Below, piece by piece: positions 25,975 through 33,324 of a stretch of 64,000 nt of DNA. This DNA comes from DATDYA01 sp035289165. GTDB lineage: Bacteria; Patescibacteriota; Patescibacteriia; Magasanikbacterales; GWA2-37-8. The position numbers and the translations under genes are program-made. The notes beneath the pieces were generated by a model. That model did not search any database and was not told the DNA's origin. It saw only the letters and a program-made list of their open reading frames with translations. Position 1 is the stretch's first letter, and each line of letters opens with the position of its first letter. The DNA lies in contig DATDYA010000008.1 in assembly GCA_035289165.1 (NCBI GenBank), positions 1 to 64,000 of the forward strand, read 5' to 3'.

Positions 25975-26700
25975 ATGCAATCTACTATTTCACTCTTCCG
26001 GCATCTTTATGAGAATCTTCCGCCACTTTTTCCTGAAGACACAAAAGCCAAGATAAAACATGCCTTAGAGCATTTGGAAAAAGACCAAACCGTAACCTTG
26101 GATGAAATTGAATCCACGATGATCTCTTTTGGCTACGAGGCCTGGCCTTGGAATCAGGCTTACCACGAGTTCTTAGCCATTGCCGAGGGTGAAGTGGGTG
26201 AACATTTTCTTTTGCCGCGCTTGAGCCCGGGATTACAAGCTAAGTACGAAGATTTTAAGGGCTATGGCATGACTCTTCGTGATCTTCACTCTGGACGACC
26301 GGCGGATTATTTCACTTCGGAAGAAAGAGTTGAAATCGGTACAGCTCTTGTTGACATGCAGAAAGACCTTCGAGTATATCTAGAAAGAAAATTAATCAGT
26401 GAAAACCAAGATAAATATTTAAAAAGAGTAGAGGAGTTTAGTGGGGTTCTTATCGAAATGCAGGGTCATTTAAACGGCCTAAGAGAATTAGCTGAGAACG
26501 AACAAGATCACCCAACCTTGGCTGGAGAAATTCGTGAACAAGTCCGTTCCTTTGAACACGGTCTTTGTCTGTTGGGACCAGAACTTCGCTATGATGCCGT
26601 CTACAATTCTTTAGAATTTTTTCATGGTCGTAAGGCCGAGCTAAATCGGATGCGGGGGATTCATGAAAGTTTAGAGATAGATTTTTACAAGGAAGATTAA
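25975..26700 (+). CDS. Conserved-looking hypothetical protein, 241 residues
   Basis: I do not recognise this protein. It is predicted to be mostly alpha-helical and soluble, rich in Glu, Leu and Arg, with no signal peptide or membrane segment and no clear catalytic motif. Residues about 115-165 could form coiled-coil helices. It sits in a tight run: 3 bases after the methyltransferase and 3 bases before the NUDIX gene, so the three are probably one operon. Confidence 0.6.
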   Translation: MQSTISLFRHLYENLPPLFPEDTKAKIKHALEHLEKDQTVTLDEIESTMISFGYEAWPWNQAYHEFLAIAEGEVGEHFLLPRLSPGLQAKYEDFKGYGMTLRDLHSGRPADYFTSEERVEIGTALVDMQKDLRVYLERKLISENQDKYLKRVEEFSGVLIEMQGHLNGLRELAENEQDHPTLAGEIREQVRSFEHGLCLLGPELRYDAVYNSLEFFHGRKAELNRMRGIHESLEIDFYKED

Positions 26701-26703
26701 TAT

Positions 26704-27145
26704 ATGGAAGACAAAAGACCAAAGGTGGGGGTGGGAGTATTTGTTTTTAAGGATGGGAAAATTCTTTTTGGACAGAGAAAAAATACTGGACACGGTGTTG
26801 GTTGTTGGAGCCTGCCAGGCGGACATCTGGAGTTTAACGAAGGTGTTGAATCTTGCGCAGAGAGAGAGAGAGGTAATGGAAGAGGTCGGAATTAAGATAA
26901 AAAACATTAGATTGGGCCCGTATACTAATGATATTTTTTCAAAAGACAATAAACACTATATTACTTTGTTTGTGATGAGCGATTATGATTCTGGAGATGT
27001 TAGGAATATGGAGCCAGAAAAGTTAGAAGAATGGCGCTGGGTCGATTGGGACGATCTCCCCAAGCCGCTTTTTGTGCCAATTCAAAATTTTATTCAGGAT
27101 GGGCATGATCCTTTTGGTTTTTCTAAAATAGAAAGAAAAAACTGA
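26704..27145 (+). pseudogene. NUDIX hydrolase gene interrupted by a frameshift in a GA repeat
   Basis: Two overlapping frames together make a NUDIX protein of about 145 residues. The first (from ATG 26704) gives VGVGVFVFKDGKILFGQR, LPGGHLEFNEGVESCAE and then runs out of frame at 26895; the second supplies REVMEEVGIKIKN onward to the stop at 27145. The break lies inside a run of GA dinucleotides at about 26858-26872, exactly within the NUDIX box. The family spacing (GX5EX7REUXEEXGU) predicts two fewer GA units than present. It may be a true pseudogene, a phase-variable gene or a sequencing/assembly slip. Confidence 0.75.
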
Positions 27146-27164
27146 CCATCATGGTCAGTTTTTT
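27141..27164. terminator. Bidirectional terminator between NUDIX and pfkB genes
   Basis: ACTGACC (27141-27147) pairs with GGTCAGT (27153-27159); six T follow on the plus strand and an A-run precedes, giving a T-run on the minus strand. It overlaps the NUDIX stop codon. Confidence 0.85.
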
Positions 27165-27177
27165 AAATTACTTAGTA

Positions 27178-28161
27178 TTAAATCTTCTCCGGTCTCACAT
27201 GGTTATATCTCTTCAACATTTTTTTAATACCACTCTCATCCAGTAATCCGAGATGTGCTCCTAGCTTTTGAATGACTCCGGCGCTATTGGCTATACCCCA
27301 ACTGAGAGCAGTGTACATATCCTCGCCTTTGATGCGAGCGGCTAAATATCCAGCCGAGAAAGCATCACCCGCACCAGTTTTTGCTTCTACCTTTACGGGT
27401 AGGCTTTCCATGTGCCAGGCCTCGTCTTCTTCCAAAGCCCAGGCCCCGTTTCCAGCGTCGGTTATTACTACTTCTTTAGCGCCGAACATCATGAGTTGGT
27501 GCATAAGCGAAGTAATACCTTTTTCTTTTTCTAAAGTTGTATTCAGCAAAGTCTCGGCTTCTTCCAGGTTTAATATTAGTAGGTCAGCTCGTGCTAGAGC
27601 TTCTAATAATTTTTTAGGGGCATACTTTAATTGGAACGACCCAGGGTTAACTGCTAATCGAACAGTCGGATGTTTGCTGAGGAATTTTAATAACCCATCT
27701 TGGATTTTTTCGTAACCCTCGGATAAGCCGGTATAATACACCCAATTGCTTGCGGGGATTTCTTTTGGCCAGACATATCTTCTTTTTTCGTGGAAAGAAA
27801 GTATTGTTCGTTCGCCTTGGAAATTTAAGACAGTTGAGTAGCGAGTCATCGCCTTGTCGTCTTTAGCTACCAGCGTGGTATCCACCCCGAATTTATTAAG
27901 TTCTTCCACACCCAATTCACCGTTGGGGTCATTACCAACGCTCGCGATAATCGCTGTCTTTAATCCCAATTTAGTTGCTCCACAGGCGACGTTAGTGGCG
28001 TTGCCGCCCAATGACTGAAAACTTTCTTTAATTGGGATCTTACTAGCATAGTCAAAACAGAGTTTCTTGTGTTCGTGTAAGACAGTGCATTCAGCGTTTT
28101 TACCGTCGATAATAAGGTGCGTGTCGATCAGAATATCACCAATGGTTATGAGGTTGAGCAT
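27178..28161 (-). CDS. PfkB family carbohydrate/nucleoside kinase
   Basis: From the Met at 28161, which follows the stop of the upstream gene by 7 bases, the protein has 327 residues. It shows both PfkB signatures: an N-terminal GGNATNVACGATKLG and the C-terminal KTGAGDAFSAGYLAARI, where Asp is the catalytic base and GAGD forms the anion hole. It phosphorylates a sugar or nucleoside with ATP; ribokinase, fructose-6-phosphate kinase or adenosine-kinase-like roles are possible. It is last in a minus-strand operon with rpiB and rpe, favouring a pentose or hexose phosphate substrate. Confidence 0.85.
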   Translation of the reverse strand: MLNLITIGDILIDTHLIIDGKNAECTVLHEHKKLCFDYASKIPIKESFQSLGGNATNVACGATKLGLKTAIIASVGNDPNGELGVEELNKFGVDTTLVAKDDKAMTRYSTVLNFQGERTILSFHEKRRYVWPKEIPASNWVYYTGLSEGYEKIQDGLLKFLSKHPTVRLAVNPGSFQLKYAPKKLLEALARADLLILNLEEAETLLNTTLEKEKGITSLMHQLMMFGAKEVVITDAGNGAWALEEDEAWHMESLPVKVEAKTGAGDAFSAGYLAARIKGEDMYTALSWGIANSAGVIQKLGAHLGLLDESGIKKMLKRYNHVRPEKI

Positions 28162-28168
28162 AGGTTGG

Positions 28169-28492
28169 CTAGTTAGATTTATCGTTTGGGTGTTTGTAGG
28201 CCTCAATTTGTTTCAGGTTGTGCCCGTGCCTACCCAGGATTATTTCTGTCATCTCGATTAAACTCCCCACAAAAAGTCCGGCCATGGCGACCGAGAAGAT
28301 TTTGTTTCCGATCCAGAGGGCGTAGATGAATAAACAGGCGGCGGCAACGACAAACACCACATCCTGGCGTCGCTCTGCTTCAAGAAATACACCGTAAGTA
28401 AGTAAGACAGCACCAAGACCAGCAACCACATTCATGAGCACGGTGGTTAAGGGCCAGGGTAAGGTCGAAAAAGCTTCTGGTAGAAAAGACAT
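28169..28492 (-). CDS. Small membrane protein, 107 residues (tandem paralogue A)
   Basis: It has three or four hydrophobic segments (LMNVVAGLGAVLLTYGVFL, VVFVVAAACLFIYALWI, IFSVAMAGLFVGSLIEM). Its core aligns with the next upstream small protein: TYGVFLEAERRQDVVF against TYGIFVKKEVHQDIVF, and SLIEMTEI against SLYEIYKI. The two are probably a duplicated pair. Function unknown; it lies in the rpiB-to-pfkB operon. Confidence 0.65.
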   Translation of the reverse strand: MSFLPEAFSTLPWPLTTVLMNVVAGLGAVLLTYGVFLEAERRQDVVFVVAAACLFIYALWIGNKIFSVAMAGLFVGSLIEMTEIILGRHGHNLKQIEAYKHPNDKSN

Positions 28493-28504
28493 ATAATTTA
28501 TAAC

Positions 28505-28741
28505 TTAAGATGAATATTTTTTAGTATGCTTAATTTTATAAATCTCGTATAAACTAGCTAGGGTAAAAATAATCTGTAGCGGAATGAAAATCGGATCACG
28601 CAAGTAGATACTATATACGAGGAGAGCCAGGCCACCTAACGCAAAAACAATATCTTGGTGGACTTCTTTTTTAACAAAAATTCCGTAAGTGATGCAGAGA
28701 ACCCCAACTATCCCGAAAGCTTTAGCAACCAGAGGAAGCAT
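28505..28741 (-). CDS. Small membrane protein, 78 residues (tandem paralogue B)
   Basis: The start at 28741 lies just past the stop of trxB (28743); an upstream in-frame Met at 28774 would overlap trxB. Three hydrophobic stretches are visible (VAKAFGIVGVLCITYGIFV, IVFALGGLALLVYSIYL, FIPLQIIFTLASLYEIY). It is similar to the neighbouring 107-residue protein. Function unknown. Confidence 0.6.
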   Translation of the reverse strand: MLPLVAKAFGIVGVLCITYGIFVKKEVHQDIVFALGGLALLVYSIYLRDPIFIPLQIIFTLASLYEIYKIKHTKKYSS

Positions 28742-28742
28742 A

Positions 28743-29696
28743 TTATTCTTCGGTCCAACGATTAATATATTCAATCGCCGCTAAGGCCGCGGTTATCCCT
28801 TGACCGGCGGAAATACCAATTTGTTTGTAAGGGATGTTGGTGACGTCACCAGCGGCAAAAATACCCGGACAACTAGTACGGCATTTTTGATCCACTACTA
28901 TTTGGCCGATCACATCTTTTTCCACGCACTCGGCGATGTCTGAATTCGGTGTTTGCCCGACATGGATCATAATACCATCCACTGGTAAGGTTTTTTCTTC
29001 ACCGTGCTCGTTTACATACCTGAGGGCGGTTACCTTGTCTGGTCCGATAATCTCAAGGGTTTTTACGGAATAAAGGATTTCGATTTTTGGGTTAGCCTTA
29101 ATTTTGTCTGCTAAAATATTTTCCCCTTTCGGGAAACCGCCACTAAATTCTTTTTGGTTGGGGTATTTGCTGAGGACATACACCTTGCTCGCTAGTTCGC
29201 CCATCATTAAAGCGGATTCCAGCGCCGCATTACCGGAACCAATGGTCGCCGTAACTTTATTCCGGAACAATGGTCCGTCACAGACAGTACAGTAGGTTAG
29301 CCCTTTGTGTAATAATTCCTGCTCACCTGGTACTTTTAAATGACGAGGCTTAATGCCGGTAGCAACAATAACCGCCTTGGCCTGGTAAACCTCTTCTGTG
29401 CTGTCGGGTTTTTTCACGTGCACGTTGTGGTGATTCATTTCTGGCACAATTTTATGTACCCAAGTCCCTTCTTCTAGGTCGACTTCTGGATAGCTCTTGG
29501 CGTGTTCAATAAATTTATTTGCCAATTCATAGCCTTGGATCTCAATAATTCCTGGCCAGTTGTTTACAATACCTGAGAGAGCGACTTCACCGCCTAGGCG
29601 GTCAGAGATTAGTTTTACTTTTAAACGACGTCTGGCCGCATAGACTGCGGCGGCTGGTCCAGCGGCTGCCCCCCCGATAATGATAAGATCAAACAT
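28743..29696 (-). CDS. trxB: Thioredoxin reductase-like FAD/NAD(P)H oxidoreductase
   Basis: The 317-residue flavoprotein starts with the FAD-binding IIGGAAAGPAAAVYAARR. The redox-active disulfide is in YCTVCDGPLF, an NAD(P)-binding GSGNAALESAL follows, and the C-terminal FAD motif is FAAGDVTN. It moves electrons from NAD(P)H to thioredoxin. Ferredoxin/flavodoxin reductase-type relatives lack the CxxC, so thioredoxin reductase fits. No thioredoxin gene is in the window. Confidence 0.9.
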   Translation of the reverse strand: MFDLIIIGGAAAGPAAAVYAARRRLKVKLISDRLGGEVALSGIVNNWPGIIEIQGYELANKFIEHAKSYPEVDLEEGTWVHKIVPEMNHHNVHVKKPDSTEEVYQAKAVIVATGIKPRHLKVPGEQELLHKGLTYCTVCDGPLFRNKVTATIGSGNAALESALMMGELASKVYVLSKYPNQKEFSGGFPKGENILADKIKANPKIEILYSVKTLEIIGPDKVTALRYVNEHGEEKTLPVDGIMIHVGQTPNSDIAECVEKDVIGQIVVDQKCRTSCPGIFAAGDVTNIPYKQIGISAGQGITAALAAIEYINRWTEE

Positions 29697-29712
29697 AACT
29701 AAAGAAAAGGAA

Positions 29713-30363
29713 TTAATTTCGAGTTAAATTAGTATAAGCTTCCTGTATATCTGTAGCACCTACTAGGGCACTACCAACGTAGGCGATGTCTATACCCCAG
29801 GATTTAACTATGGATACGTTTTCTGGTTTTATGCCGCCATCAACGGCTAGTTGAGGCGTTATCTTACCTCGATTTTCGATGAGAGTTTTAAACGATTGTA
29901 TCCTTTCTCCCACTTTTTGAATAAACTGTTGGCCCTGTTGACCAGGGTGGACAGTCATAAATAAGACCAGGTCAATTATATCACAGAAATCAACAATTTC
30001 CGACAGGTCTGTTTCTGGATTAATTGCCATACCAGCCTCTAACCCAGAGGATTTGATCTTTTCGATTACCTTTTTCAGATTGTCTTTACTCTCAGCGTGG
30101 AAAACGATTCGTTTTAGTCCCACCACATCTTTCCAAGAGTCAATTTCTTGAAGTGGGTGGCTAACCATGAGGTGTAGTTCTAGTTTGAACGGCAGATGAA
30201 GCTCGTTCAACTCGACTCGTTCGGTGAAGGAGCGGTTATTTACAAAAATTCCGTCCATAACGTCGAGCTGTATGTAGGACGGATCTAACCGCTTCACTTT
30301 TTCACATTGGTCTTTAAGTTCGGTAATGTTGCCCACTAAAATAGCCGGAACAATTTGTAACAT
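29713..30363 (-). CDS. rpe: Ribulose-phosphate 3-epimerase-like protein
   Basis: The 216-residue TIM-barrel protein interconverts ribulose-5-phosphate and xylulose-5-phosphate. Typical segments are IQLDVMDGIFVNN (metal-binding Asp), LELHLMVSHP, LFMTVHPGQQGQQF and the phosphate-binding VDGGIKPENV. The opening VPAILVGNITEL differs from the usual ILSADF form, so substrate preference may be shifted towards a related sugar phosphate. It follows rpiB by 3 bases. Confidence 0.82.
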   Translation of the reverse strand: MLQIVPAILVGNITELKDQCEKVKRLDPSYIQLDVMDGIFVNNRSFTERVELNELHLPFKLELHLMVSHPLQEIDSWKDVVGLKRIVFHAESKDNLKKVIEKIKSSGLEAGMAINPETDLSEIVDFCDIIDLVLFMTVHPGQQGQQFIQKVGERIQSFKTLIENRGKITPQLAVDGGIKPENVSIVKSWGIDIAYVGSALVGATDIQEAYTNLTRN

Positions 30364-30366
30364 AGT

Positions 30367-30813
30367 TTAACCCTCAAGTTGGTTAATTCTGTCAATTCTT
30401 CTTTGGTATTTCGGGTCGTCCGTTCGTAATTCCGTTTCCAGGAATTTTTTAGTAATTGCTGCGGCATGGTCATTCGAGATAATACGGGCGGCAAGGCACA
30501 AAACGTTTAGGTTATCGTCTCGTCTACCTAACTCCACGCCCTCAATACTGTAACCAATACTCGCCCGGATTCCTTTAAATTTATTGGCTGTTACACAAAC
30601 TCCGTGGCCGCTACCGCAGAGCAGAATGCCTAGTGATCCCGGATTTTTTTGTATTGCCTTAGCGACTTTTGTAGCGTAATCCACGTAGTCGTCTTCGGGA
30701 TCCAGTTTATCTGCTCCCAAATCTTCAACTTCTTTTTTTAATTGGGTTTTAAGATAAGTAACTAGGTACTTTTTCATTTCCAACCCGCGGTGGTCGGTAG
30801 CGATGTAAATCAT
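30367..30813 (-). CDS. rpiB: RpiB/LacAB family sugar-phosphate isomerase
   Basis: The 148-residue protein has the family start IATDHRGLEMKKYL, the catalytic-site GILLCGSGHGVCVTANKFKG (active Cys in LLCGSG) and NVLCLAARI. It converts ribose-5-phosphate to ribulose-5-phosphate and, with the epimerase behind it, feeds the non-oxidative pentose phosphate pathway. It is the first gene of the minus-strand operon and has a clear promoter. Confidence 0.92.
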   Translation of the reverse strand: MIYIATDHRGLEMKKYLVTYLKTQLKKEVEDLGADKLDPEDDYVDYATKVAKAIQKNPGSLGILLCGSGHGVCVTANKFKGIRASIGYSIEGVELGRRDDNLNVLCLAARIISNDHAAAITKKFLETELRTDDPKYQRRIDRINQLEG

Positions 30814-30837
30814 AATGATAGGCTTAAATACCCCTTT

Positions 30838-30866
30838 ATTATATCTGTTTACTATGGGGTTGGCAA
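30838..30866 (-). promoter_or_regulatory. Promoter of rpiB-rpe-trxB-pfkB operon
   Basis: On the minus strand TTGCCA (30861-30866), a 17-base spacer and TATAAT (30838-30843), about 18 nt before the rpiB ATG. Confidence 0.75.
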
Positions 30867-30899
30867 ATACAAAAGCCCAGGTAGGGCACTGTATATTGT

Positions 30900-31049
30900 T
30901 TAAGATTTAAAATAAAGTTCAAGTGCTTCTTGGAAGTTTTTCTCCGCCTCTTACCTGGTGTTGCCTTGAGAAGTCACCCCTAACTGAGGACAACTGACAA
31001 TAAAGTATTTTTCATCGTAGAGGTAACTTGTGATTAATTTTAAAGCCAT
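30900..31049 (-). pseudogene. HicB-like antitoxin remnant with an in-frame stop
   Basis: Starting at ATG 31049, the frame gives MALKLITSYLYDEKYFIV, then CPQLGVTSQGNTR, then a TAA at 30951-30953, and continues in the same frame with EAEKNFQEALELYFKS to a second stop at 30900-30902. The whole reads like a HicB-type antitoxin (strand, Gly/Thr turn, then the EEAxxNxxEALELYL helix), 49 codons interrupted once. No HicA toxin is next to it; the gene upstream is the DUF4143 ATPase. It looks like a decaying toxin-antitoxin remnant. Confidence 0.6.
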
Positions 31050-31086
31050 AAGATATAGTAAGTTCGTGTTTACCTGTGAATTTTTC

Positions 31087-32211
31087 TTAAGCCAAGTATC
31101 CAGAATAGTTTTCTCTATTAACTTTTTCAAATTTAGCTTCCTTATAGGTATTGAGCCAGTCTTTTGGTGGGCTGGCTTTTTTTGTCTCTGACCACTTGCA
31201 TTCGTAGCCGGTGAGTACGCCATTTTTTTCTTCGATCAGGTCAATTTTTTGTTGGTCGTAAGTACGCCAAAAGTAGAAATTAGCTAACCCGCCACTTCTT
31301 TTTATTTTCTCCATAATAAACCAGTTTTCAAACAAGTCCCCCGTGTCAGCCCGCAATTCTAAAGGGTTAAAGTTTCTAATTAAAGCGTTCCTAATACCCA
31401 CATCGACAAAGTAATATTTGGAGCTTTTATAAATCTCTTTTCTTAGGTTTCGGCTAAAGCCTCGGATATTGACAATGACAAACATCTTTTCCAGAATGTC
31501 CAAGTAGTTTTCCACCGCCTTCGCAGTGAGGCTAAGATTTTGGGCTAATTCAGCTATTGAGACCTCTTTACCAATTTGGAGAGCCAGTAACGCCAAGAGG
31601 TCAACCACTTTCTTTGGTTTGCGAACTTTTTCAAAAGATAAAATATCTCGGTATAGATAATTGTTTAATAATTCAAAAAGATAATTTTGTTTTTCTTCTT
31701 CGCCAGTTAAGGTGTGTATTTTTGGATACATGCCAAAACGCAAAAATTTTTCCAAAGCCGTGTTTGGCGAAGTTTGTCGATATAAATCAGTTAACTCGGA
31801 GTATTGAAGGGGATAGAGGAAGAATGTTTTTGTTCTTCCGGTCAGTGGCTCGTTTATTTTATTAGCCAAGTCAAACGAGGAAGAGCCGGAAGTAACAATC
31901 GTGAGCGGCAAGTTGTCAAAAAGTAACTTGAGAGTCAAGCCGATATTAGTAATACGTTGGGCCTCGTCAATAACAAGAAAGGTGTTGTTTCCTATAATTG
32001 GCTTTAAAGCCTCTAATTCCGGCTGGCCAAATATTTTCTGGGTGTATAGATCGTCCCCGGTGAACTTCAGTGCCTTGATGCCAGTTTCTTCTAGAATTTG
32101 GCTAATTAAAGTAGTTTTTCCAGCCTGTCTAGGCCCGTAAAGCACAATAACTCGCGGTTCACCTTGTATAGCCGAGAGTATTTTAGAGTGGAGTTCTCTT
32201 TTAATTAACAT
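31087..32211 (-). CDS. AAA ATPase with DUF4143 domain (second copy)
   Basis: The 374-residue protein has Walker A GPRQAGKTT near residues 25-33, Walker B TFLVIDEAQRI near 80, VTSGSSSFDLANKINEPL as the sensor region, a winged-helix-like middle (VSIAELAQNLSLTAKAVENYL) and the C-terminal DUF4143 part with QKIDLIEEKNGVLTGYECKW. It is related to, but clearly diverged from, the protein at 294. Function unknown. It is flanked on both sides by small genes with in-frame stops and has a palindrome-covered strong promoter. Confidence 0.85.
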   Translation of the reverse strand: MLIKRELHSKILSAIQGEPRVIVLYGPRQAGKTTLISQILEETGIKALKFTGDDLYTQKIFGQPELEALKPIIGNNTFLVIDEAQRITNIGLTLKLLFDNLPLTIVTSGSSSFDLANKINEPLTGRTKTFFLYPLQYSELTDLYRQTSPNTALEKFLRFGMYPKIHTLTGEEEKQNYLFELLNNYLYRDILSFEKVRKPKKVVDLLALLALQIGKEVSIAELAQNLSLTAKAVENYLDILEKMFVIVNIRGFSRNLRKEIYKSSKYYFVDVGIRNALIRNFNPLELRADTGDLFENWFIMEKIKRSGGLANFYFWRTYDQQKIDLIEEKNGVLTGYECKWSETKKASPPKDWLNTYKEAKFEKVNRENYSGYLA

Positions 32212-32226
32212 ATTTATAAGTATATG

Positions 32227-32274
32227 AATTTATATAAATTGATGATACTACAAGTATAGCAAATTATATAAATT
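32227..32274. repeat. Imperfect inverted repeat over the DUF4143 ATPase promoter (putative operator)
   Basis: Arms 32227-32241 and 32260-32274 match as inverted copies at 13 of 15 positions, and an inner ATACT/AGTAT palindrome lies between them. One arm occupies the spacer between -35 and -10. Operator function is inferred. Confidence 0.5.
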
Positions 32275-32281
32275 ATGTCAA
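32253..32281 (-). promoter_or_regulatory. Strong promoter of second DUF4143 ATPase
   Basis: On the minus strand a perfect TTGACA (32276-32281), a 17-base spacer and TATACT (32253-32258). The predicted leader is about 35 nt. Confidence 0.75.
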
Positions 32282-32360
32282 TAACCGTTATTAATCCCCC
32301 GTTTTTTGTTTAATTTATGGTAAAATTAAGATATTAAGTAATAGTATGTACAATTAGAAT

Positions 32361-32540
32361 ATGGATTTAAAAGAGCTTAAAAAAGAGAAAAAACAATACA
32401 CCGTTTGGCATCTAGGATAGATGATTAATTTTGGCCTGAACAGAGAGAAGATTAAAATAAAGGAGCTAAAAAAGTATTGGTCAAAAATTCGTCTCGATCC
32501 TCACAAAAAGCGATACTTAGAATTCCTTTTACAATCTTAA
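32361..32540 (+). pseudogene. Small protein gene split by an in-frame TAG
   Basis: From ATG 32361 the frame reads MDLKELKKEKKQYTVWHLG, a TAG at 32418-32420, then immediately MINFGLNREKIKIKELKKY and on through DPHKKRYLEFLLQS to TAA at 32538-32540, all in one frame. The two halves together look like one compact, basic, helical protein of about 59 residues. I do not know its family; similar small proteins may accompany AbiEii-type nucleotidyltransferase toxins in CPR genomes (recollection, low certainty). It may be a pseudogene or two tiny overlapping-unit proteins. Confidence 0.45.
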
Positions 32541-32568
32541 AAATTATCCTCAGTTTAATATGTTAAAG

Positions 32569-32597
32569 TTGACTAACCCCCTTTTTCTTGTTAATAT
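32569..32597 (+). promoter_or_regulatory. Promoter of CBS-domain gene
   Basis: TTGACT (32569-32574), a 17-base spacer and TAATAT (32592-32597), leaving a leader of about 65 nt. Confidence 0.65.
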
Positions 32598-32668
32598 TAG
32601 GTTATCGAGGGATATGGTTCTAGTTGAGTGCAAAGCTCCCAAGCTTAAAAAACTTAACCTTTAGCCAT

Positions 32669-33121
32669 ATGAAAATTAGAGATATTTTAGATCAAAAGAT
32701 TGTCACGGTTCGAAAAGATACGACGTATGAGGAGGCGGCGAAGATTTTGCTCGACAACGAAGTGACGGGTGCTCCAGTTGTAGACAGTGAGGGAAAGTTG
32801 GTGGGCATAATCACGGAGAAAGATATTTTTAAAGTTCTTCTTCCGTATTACCAGAGTTATTACGAACACCCGGAGTATTATACTGACCTCGAAGAGCGAG
32901 AACTAAAGGCAAAAGATATCCGGACCATGAAAGTAGAAGTTTTCATGAGTAAGAACATTTCTAGTATTACTCCAGATGAACCAATCATGCGGGCTGGTGC
33001 CATAATGCTTGCGAGAAAAATCGGTCACCTACCAGTTGTTGAAAATGGCAAGTTGGTTGGAGTAGTTAGCGGGACAAAAATATTTCGTTTCGTTTTAAAA
33101 AACCAATTAAATAATAATTAA
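32669..33121 (+). CDS. CBS-pair domain protein
   Basis: The start at 32669 gives 150 residues that contain nothing but two CBS motifs: MKIRDILDQKIVTVRKDTTYEEAA with GAPVVDSEGKLVGIITEKDI, and VEVFMSKNISSITPDEPI with GHLPVVENGKLVGVVSGTKI. CBS pairs bind adenine nucleotides and act as energy sensors, usually regulating a partner protein. The partner is not evident here. The next gene is ileS, whose T-box leader begins 2 bases after this stop. Confidence 0.88.
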   Translation: MKIRDILDQKIVTVRKDTTYEEAAKILLDNEVTGAPVVDSEGKLVGIITEKDIFKVLLPYYQSYYEHPEYYTDLEERELKAKDIRTMKVEVFMSKNISSITPDEPIMRAGAIMLARKIGHLPVVENGKLVGVVSGTKIFRFVLKNQLNNN

Positions 33122-33122
33122 A

Positions 33123-33301
33123 AGCGCAAAACTTGTTATCACCAAGGATTTCGACTAATCATCGAAGGCGCTAGAGAAAGAACCCGTTTACGGGCTAGAA
33201 TCTCTCGGGCAAGCCCGTAAAAGCTGTTAATTAAGGCCACTTTGGCAAAGCTAGGATGGTACCACCTTTTTGAGGTTCCTGGCAGACCAAGTGGTATTTT
33301 T
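33123..33301 (+). promoter_or_regulatory. T-box riboswitch of ileS (compact Stem I, AUC specifier)
   Basis: The core T-box sequence AGGATGGTACCACC is at 33253-33266 and overlaps a terminator: TACCAC (33260-33265) with GTGGTA (33291-33296) and a T-run. Upstream, AGCGC (33123-33127) pairs with GCGCT (33168-33172) and encloses TTCGA/TCGAA (33150-33154, 33162-33166), whose 7-base loop CUAAUCA contains AUC, an Ile codon (33158-33160). Further stems are AGAGA/TCTCT around CCCGT/ACGGG, and CGGGC/GCCCG. Uncharged tRNA-Ile should stabilise the antiterminator and switch on ileS. The small Stem I resembles the ultrashort type described for actinobacterial ileS. Confidence 0.85.
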
Positions 33302-33324
33302 ATTTAAAAAATAACAATTAATAT

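Noticed and set aside
30951..31223. 90-residue frame starting inside the DUF4143 gene
   Set aside because: Its first half is an out-of-frame reading of the ATPase; only the part from 31049 is HicB-like, and it is annotated as a remnant.
32361..32540. Recoding of stop codons across the genome
   Set aside because: All long genes use TAA, TAG and TGA as ordinary stops, and no in-frame stop interrupts a conserved core gene.
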